The position numbers and the translations under genes were made by a program. This document shows, piece after piece, positions 58,326-64,000 of a stretch of 64,000 nucleotides of DNA. Numbering within the stretch: the stretch's first letter is position 1; each line of letters starts with the position of its first letter. Location: assembly GCA_028751875.1 (NCBI GenBank), contig CM054134.1, forward strand, positions 41,656,826 through 41,720,825, read 5' to 3'. The DNA comes from Rapana venosa. Lineage: Eukaryota > Mollusca > Gastropoda > Neogastropoda > Muricidae. The notes beneath the pieces are model-generated. The model was not told the DNA's origin. It ran no database searches and was given only the letters and a program-made list of their open reading frames with translations.

Positions 58326-61300
58326 ATTTCCATTGGAGAACCCTTGTTAATAGATTTCCATCCTGTCATACTTTTGTTTCCTGTGAAATATGTGGGTGTT
58401 CTCAAGTGTAATTGATGGTGATCCAATTTTTAAAAAAGAAGAAAAAGGGGGGAAAAAAGCCAAATTACATTTCCGAAACAGCTGCCTTACTTTTTTTTTG
58501 GAATGGGTTTTTGTGTGTGTGGTTTTTGTTTGTTTTAATTTGTGCTTGTTTTTACATCTTATATATTCTACCTTGGAATTGTGAATTATTAGGAAGGAAG
58601 CTCTGTCTTATGAGTTAAAATCAATCTTCTGCTTGAAATTTTGAGGTATTCAGAAAATGACCAAAAACTGAGATTGACATATCAGATCATAAGTTCATTT
58701 GCATTTCCCTCCTGCTTCTCTAACTGTTACCTTTTTTTTTAACAAGCTGCTGCTTTTACCCATTAATATCAGCACTTTTCCCCATACTTGGAAAATGACC
58801 CTCATGAAAATATTCCTAATGGTGTACTTCAGGGCATAAACAATATGTCATAAAAAGTTGTCTGAAAAGCCAAAGCTGTGGAAGGTTGTATGGCAAGCTA
58901 TTGTGGTTTCTTTAAATCAGGGAGTGTGTTTGAACATAGGTGAATTACATTTCTCTTACCAAAAAAAAAAAAAAAATTAATAGTTTATCCAATGCTGCTA
59001 TGGCCTTACGATTTAGCTCGATATCAGAAAGAAATAACACTGTATGAAAATGCTGGAGGCAGGTGTACGTCACTGCTGTTTCTTTTCCCTTTTTGCTAAG
59101 CACTCGAGTTAAAGAGATTTCAGTTAACTATAGTTTCCGTCATTAATTGTGAGCTATAATTCATCACATTGTACAGAAATGTTTCCAGATCAGTTTGATA
59201 CTTCCGGCTCCTCCTTAGACGCTTCCTTTAGTAGTGACATATTCCTCTAAAATCTTATGAGATATTACATATATATTATTTAGTGATCTAAACAATAGAG
59301 GATAAAAGTAAGGCGACGCTATGTAGAATTTTGATTAGATAATATCTGAATAGTGTTTCTGGTTTAAATGATAACTCTTTTTGGGTTTTTTTTTTTTTTT
59401 GGGGGGGGGGGGGGGGGTTGTAAAGTCTGGATTGACTCTTGATTATCACCAAGTGGATTGTGTAGATGTTTGCAGTGTAAACTGACCAATTTCAGATAAT
59501 CCAATATTTTTTCTCTCTTCCACTTCCAGGAATCAAGTTGCCAATAAAATAAAATAAAAAATACTGATGTTCCAGTGCATTGATTCAATTAATAACCATC
59601 TCACTAGCGCTGCTTTGGTGCAAGGCTGTCCATTTCTGCTGAAGAAAAAAATGTGTTTTAATTGATCATAATTCTTGATTCCCTGTGCTGTTTATTCACC
59701 ATGTGTTTATTCTAAGCTTTTTAACTCAGAATGACAGGAAATGGTGGTCAACGCAACTGGAATAGATGAAATAGATGTTTTTCGTATTAATATCATCCTG
59801 TTCTGAGATATTGTTAAAAAGTGACATCTGGATGATACCATTTACCTTCCAGGTGCCAGAATCCTTGCTTTCACTTGTGCCCTTTCCCCCTCATATCGTT
59901 TGTTTGCTTGTTTGTGTTGGATATGTTTAGGCTTTTTTTTTCGGAGGAAACTTGAGAACATATCAAAACAACTTAGTTGTCTACTTGTGCATGATTATCT
60001 TTTTGTGTGTTTCCAAGGATTTCTTGGCCTAAGTGTAAATTTTGCATGAAGTTCAAGTAAAGTTCTTTTTTTTTTTATATAGAAATTGTGGATTTCAAAT
60101 TCATACCTGAACCCAAAACCAGCAGAGTTGATAAGAGAATGATATGTGGCTACAGTTTACTTAATTCATGTACCTGGGGTGTGAAGCTGCATCTGATTTT
60201 TTTTTTCAAAAAGAAACCCAAGCTTTTTGTTCTTTCTTTTAAATCTACAAAACTATCAATATATGCTTGACAAAAATATTTCACTTCTATTTTCTTTGTG
60301 TTTCCATTCCCTTGTGTGCTTTTAGCCCTTTGCTTGAAAGAAAAAAGCAAGAGAATGGGTTGTTCAGGCAGAAAAAACAGAGAGGGAAAGGGAGGGAGGG
60401 ATAGAGACGTAAGGGAATAGGCAGAAGCAAAGGGAGTGATAGAAATGGGGAAATTTCTAGCACAGAATTTCCAGAAAAAAATGGATGCTGTTTATACTGA
60501 AAGAGCCCCTGGCATCCCCATGTGGAAAAGTCATCGTGAGACGCAAAATGCTGTGCCATATAAATTGCTGTTACTGACTTAAGCAGTAATGTGTGTTCAT
60601 TAGCAGTTACTCATTGTTTGTACAGTACACAGTAATGGGTAGGTTTTCCTTTTTCCAATTTTGGCAGAAAGTATTGTTAAGACCAGACTGACTGACTTTA
60701 TGATTTAGTGTTTTATTATTTGCCAATTTTATAAAAGGGAACAAATAAAAACATTAGCTTTTCTGCTATGTTTCCACCTCATTTTCTGCTTTTCACCCAG
60801 TCAATGAAGTAGTAGAGGAATTTGCCAAGAAATCCTTATGAAACACTTCTTTTTCTTATATACAGACTGAGACATGAGCATAATTCAGTTTATTTATACA
60901 CATTTTTTTCCATTCTAAAATCAGTTTATTAATTAAAAATAATTGAGTTCAAATGAGACCAAGACCATTCCCAAAATCGTATTGCTGAATCCTGACAGAA
61001 TGAGATAGTGGATTATTAACTCCAAAATCACTCACAATTGTAAGTCATCAAAGTCGCTCTTCTGCATCATGAAAGCCCTATTATTTGATTACCTTCCAAA
61101 GTCCTTTCTGTGGGTCTGTGTGTGTGTGTGTGTTATTGTTGTTGTATGGGTTTTCTTTTTGGTTTTTTAAAACTTTTTGTTGTTGTTCAAAGTAGAATCC
61201 AAATATTGGTGATGGCTATGTAAAGCTTGAACTCGTCTTGAAGCAGTCCTTGTTTTGGTTTGCTTGAAAGTAGATGAGCAAAAGAAAGAAGATAAGCAAA

Positions 61301-61488
61301 AGAAGATATTCATATGGACACTTTGCCTCAAAAGGGTAAGGTACTAAAACTAATTCACAGTTTGTCGGGAAATGGTGAGATACTAAAACTAACATCTATC
61401 AAACACTATTTAAACTTCAGAATATCTGTTTTCAGTTTTGAGACATTCTTGTTGAAATGACCAACGCAGAACTTTGTTTTCTTTTCAG

Positions 61489-61641
61489 ATCACCATCTCC
61501 AGAGCCAATCTATAGCAATGATGGTAAAAGAATGAACACTAGAGAGTATCGCACAAGGAAAAAACTTGAAGATGAAAGACACCATCTGGTGTTGGAAGCC
61601 TGGAAGTACAACCCAAATTACAGGCCACCAGCAGACTATAA
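61489..61641 (+). CDS. SF1: Splicing factor 1, exon 4
   Basis: The exon lies between CTTTTCAG and TATAA|GTAAGT and encodes residues 93-144 (both edge codons split). [20 protein letters not shown] holds the SPSP site (Ser94, Ser96), whose phosphorylation by KIS/UHMK1 strengthens U2AF65 binding in vertebrates. [20 protein letters not shown] then [11 protein letters not shown] leads into the KH domain. Order and spacing match animal SF1. Confidence 0.97.
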
Positions 61642-61756
61642 GTAAGTCTGTTTATACATAGCTGAAAGAGTAGGTTATTTAAATGCTTTTCATTTTTGTT
61701 AATACGTAGATTGTACTTCGTTTAAGCATGTAGCAAACAGGGTCATTTGTAATGTA

Positions 61757-62129
61757 GCTTTTGCGTGTGTTCTTCTGGCCTGAGACCATCACCAACCAAG
61801 AACTTTTTGCCCGTTGCAACCAGGAAAGCATGGACACCATCATCATGCATAGGTGATGGGGATGGATAGGGCATATCTGCCGTTGGGAACAGGGAAACAT
61901 CGCCCGAACAGCCCTCCACTGGATACCAGAGGGAAAACACAAATGAGGATGACCCAAGAACACTTGGCGTCGGACTGTCGAAACAGAGCTGAAGACCTTC
62001 CAACATACCTGGGGAACCATTCAGAAGCTGGCCCAGGACAGACAGGAGTGGAGAACATTTGTTGCTGCCCTACGTGCCATTAAGGCACAAAGGCAATGAT
62101 GATGATGATGATGATGATGATGATATATG
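61757..62129 (+). pseudogene. LINE ORF2 C-terminal fragment in SF1 intron 4
   Basis: The text reads VFFWPETITNQELFARCNQE, then stops and shifts, then NIARTALHWIPEGKHK, WPKNTWRRTVETELKTFQ and QDRQEWRTFVAALRA. It ends in (GAT)n at 62095-62124. It is the same family as 16935 and 24945. The intron is under 1 kb, so this fragment makes up over a third of it. Confidence 0.8.
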
Positions 62130-62589
62130 AGTGCTTTCTAGTTGAGATGTAGCTCTAGACTTATACCTTTAAGGGCTTTTTTTTTCTCAGGACATGACAG
62201 GAATGTATTTATGTTTATTTTCTTATGATATTTCAGTTTTATCACATTTGCTTTCTTTAATCAATATGTATTTTTTACTCATAAGTGTATGCGTGTGTTT
62301 GTGTGATGAAATAAGTTGGAATTAAGAAGAAGAATTTATGATGATGAATTAGAAAGAAATTTGTGAAGAGGAGGGAATATTGTACATTGGTTGCATAAAT
62401 CTGGGACTGTTTTTTGTTGTTGTTATTGTTGGTTTTTGTTTGGGTTTGGGCTTTTTTTGTTGGGGTTTTTGCAGTTGCTTTTCAGTTGTTTTTTTAAAGC
62501 TATGTATACTGCTTTTGTTGGTATATGTTGCAAAGAAAGTAGGATGTGATATAAAGGCTTCAGACTTGAATGAAAAATGTTTTGGGCAG

Positions 62590-62710
62590 AGCACCCATTA
62601 TACGTGTGAGTGACAAAGTGATGATCCCACAAGAAGAACATCCTGACATCAACTTTGTTGGACTGCTGATTGGACCTCGTGGAAACACATTGAAAAATCT
62701 GGAAAAAGAG
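62590..62710 (+). CDS. SF1: Splicing factor 1, exon 5 (KH domain start)
   Basis: From acceptor TTTTGGGCAG (a weak pyrimidine tract) to AAAGAG|GTAAGT. The exon encodes Lys144 (completed) to Glu184: [20 protein letters not shown] then [20 protein letters not shown]. The GPRG loop (about residues 172-175) is the KH GxxG that grips branch-point RNA. Coding stops in phase 0 and the gene must continue past 64000; the rest of KH, the QUA2 helix and the zinc knuckle are not in the window. Confidence 0.96.
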
Positions 62711-62740
62711 GTAAGTATTGATACATGTACATTTGGTTGA

Positions 62741-63064
62741 TTTATGTAGGGGCTTGAGGAGGCACCGTGGTCGAGTGGTTTAGGCGGTCAACTCGTGATC
62801 CAGAGGTCGCGGGTTCGATCCCCGCTTGGCTCGGTGTTGTGTCCTTGGGAAAGCCACTTTACTCCTATTTTCCTCACTCCACCCAGGTGTACAAATGGGT
62901 ACCAGCTCTGCTGGGGAAGTATCTGGCGACAGACTAGCGTCCTGTCACAGGGGTGGTGAAAAACCATCAGTTCGCTTAACGCTACAGAAACCGGGATAAG
63001 CTCCAGCTCTATGGGCCTTCTGGCTCGAAAGAACATACTACTACTACTTTATGTAGGGGCTTGA
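62741..63064 (+). mobile_element. tRNA-headed SINE (family C) with 17-bp target-site duplication
   Basis: TTTATGTAGGGGCTTGA occurs at 62741-62757 and 63048-63064. The 290-bp body starts GGAGGCACCGTGGTCGAGTG with the B box GGGTTCGATCCCCGC and ends in (CTA)n. It matches the copy at 13806-14084. It is the best-preserved SINE here and lies 30 bp inside SF1 intron 5. Confidence 0.92.
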
Positions 63065-63214
63065 TGTCTGTTTATGAAAAGATCTTCCTGATACTTCCAG
63101 ATATGAACTGTATACCTCTAGACTGCTAAAATTAAGACTTGGATTTGCTACATTAATTATTTAGTTAGTTTATCAGTCCTTTACAGTACTTTTTGTGGTT
63201 GAAGGAATAAAGTG

Positions 63215-63237
63215 GGGGGGGGGGGGGGGGGGGGGGA
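63215..63237. repeat. G homopolymer, about 23
   Basis: A run of G in SF1 intron 5. Similar runs appear throughout the window. Confidence 0.85.
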
Positions 63238-63639
63238 TGAAAAAATAGCACTAGTTAAAATCTGGGGGGAAAATCCCCACATAATTAAGCCATTTCATTT
63301 ACTGATGTATGTCATCAGTCAAGATGTATAGCTTCAGCAGCAAGAATGGGTTTCAAAAGCAGTGAGAAAGAGCATGATCAAAGAGAAAATGACTATATAA
63401 TCTGTTCATACTTGTTTATTTTAGTGGCACACTTTGGTTGTGTTTTCCTTCTTGTAACACATTGCGAAGAGTGGAATTTTGTCTGCTTTCAATTTGTGCT
63501 CTTGCATGAACCTTATGACAATTTCTATTAGGAGCAGTTAAGTGTTTTTTGTTTGTGGGTTCCTTGGCTAGCACTCTGAGGTTCACCAATGGCAAGATTT
63601 TTGTGTATGCAATGTATTGTACCCATCCTCACCACCACC

Positions 63640-63900
63640 ATTAAGGTAGCTGCATTCCGACTTTGCATATTCAGTTAGAAATTGAGCCCACCAATTTTGC
63701 CAGGAGAGCAGGAGGTAACTCCTTGCTCTTTCCGATTTTCAACTGTGCTGGGTTCTTTAGATATGCATAAGGACATGGGTCCAACTAGTTTAGAGTCTCC
63801 TCTGAACTCTTAGCATTTAGTTAGATTTTCCCATCAAACTAGGAAGAACGGGCAAGGCTGGAAATTGAATTCAGAACTGCCACCTTTTTATGTGTTGTTT
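63640..63900 (-). mobile_element. SINE family B copy
   Basis: In complement GGCAGTTCTGAATTCAATTT (head) passes through AAAGAACCCAGCACAGTTGA to AAAGTCGGAATGCAGCTACC. It parallels 53110-53345. Confidence 0.65.
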
Positions 63901-64000
63901 TTTTCTGTTGCCGTTGGTCTAGATCTGCTGTAAGTATAGGACTTATAAATTTTAATTCATTAGCTTAAAACAGAAGAGGACCCCTATCTCATTGCTCAAG

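Larger units (their letters stand above)
52280..61488 (+). other. SF1 intron 3, 9.2 kb
   Basis: Mostly AT-rich single-copy-looking sequence with the SINE and LINE tails listed separately, a CA run (55755-55785), a CT run (57263-57312) and a T/G homopolymer (about 59386-59417). Open frames of 60-132 codons lack motifs and splice sites. Confidence 0.6.

Noticed and set aside
62758..62835. A functional tRNA-Leu or tRNA-Ser gene
   Set aside because: A and B boxes are present, but a full cloverleaf with paired acceptor ends is not, and the sequence continues into a SINE body with a target duplication.

Overview
This window is animal nuclear DNA. It has spliced genes with long introns, many SINE and LINE copies, and dense simple-sequence repeats. 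The exon content and repeat style fit a lophotrochozoan, most likely a marine mollusc such as a gastropod; that placement is inference. Two real genes are supported. The first is the replacement histone H3.3 on the minus strand. Its two coding exons (26542-26823 and 20633-20761) join exactly into the canonical 136-residue protein, and a probable non-coding first exon and promoter lie near 29.5-29.7 kb. The second is splicing factor 1 (SF1, the branch-point binding protein) on the plus strand. Five exons (39917-39956, 49260-49421, 52204-52279, 61489-61641, 62590-62710) keep phase and encode the first 184 residues; the gene runs off the right edge.

Layout. 0-6 kb: CA/TG, GAT, GGT and TTC microsatellites, a 37-bp minisatellite, and a worn coding-like fragment on the minus strand. 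6-20 kb: intergenic, with one possible orphan first exon (6651), a SINE with tRNA and 5S rRNA parts, a minus-strand LINE remnant, about 50 copies of a 25-bp minisatellite (11.2-12.5 kb), and tRNA-derived SINEs. 20-29.7 kb: H3.3. Its last intron holds an array of hairpins about 200 bp apart plus repeated TTTCCATGTCACAACC motifs. 29.9-39.6 kb: the repeat-rich gap between the divergently transcribed genes. It holds a C/G-tailed inverted repeat, a pair of inverted arms with heat-shock-element-like pentamers, and two LINEs. One of these, a 3.2-kb RTE-like LINE with a 13-bp target-site duplication, sits inside one of the arms. 39.9-64 kb: SF1. Intron 1 contains a third LINE whose N-terminal frame ends in a 2A-type motif (DVETNPGP), and that LINE is itself interrupted by a SINE and by the 3' end of another LINE.

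H3.3 (a nucleosome subunit deposited outside S phase) and SF1 (early spliceosome assembly) are housekeeping genes. They appear to be chance neighbours with separate promoters about 10 kb apart. No operon, CRISPR array, rRNA gene or free-standing functional tRNA gene was seen.

The observations most worth checking are: a 47-bp tandem duplication of the splice acceptor plus start codon of H3.3; the heat-shock-element-bearing inverted repeat; the periodic hairpin array in the H3.3 intron; the tRNA/5S composite SINE; and the 2A motif in the intronic LINE. Coordinates of old repeats are approximate; exon edges and the quoted target-site duplications were read base by base.
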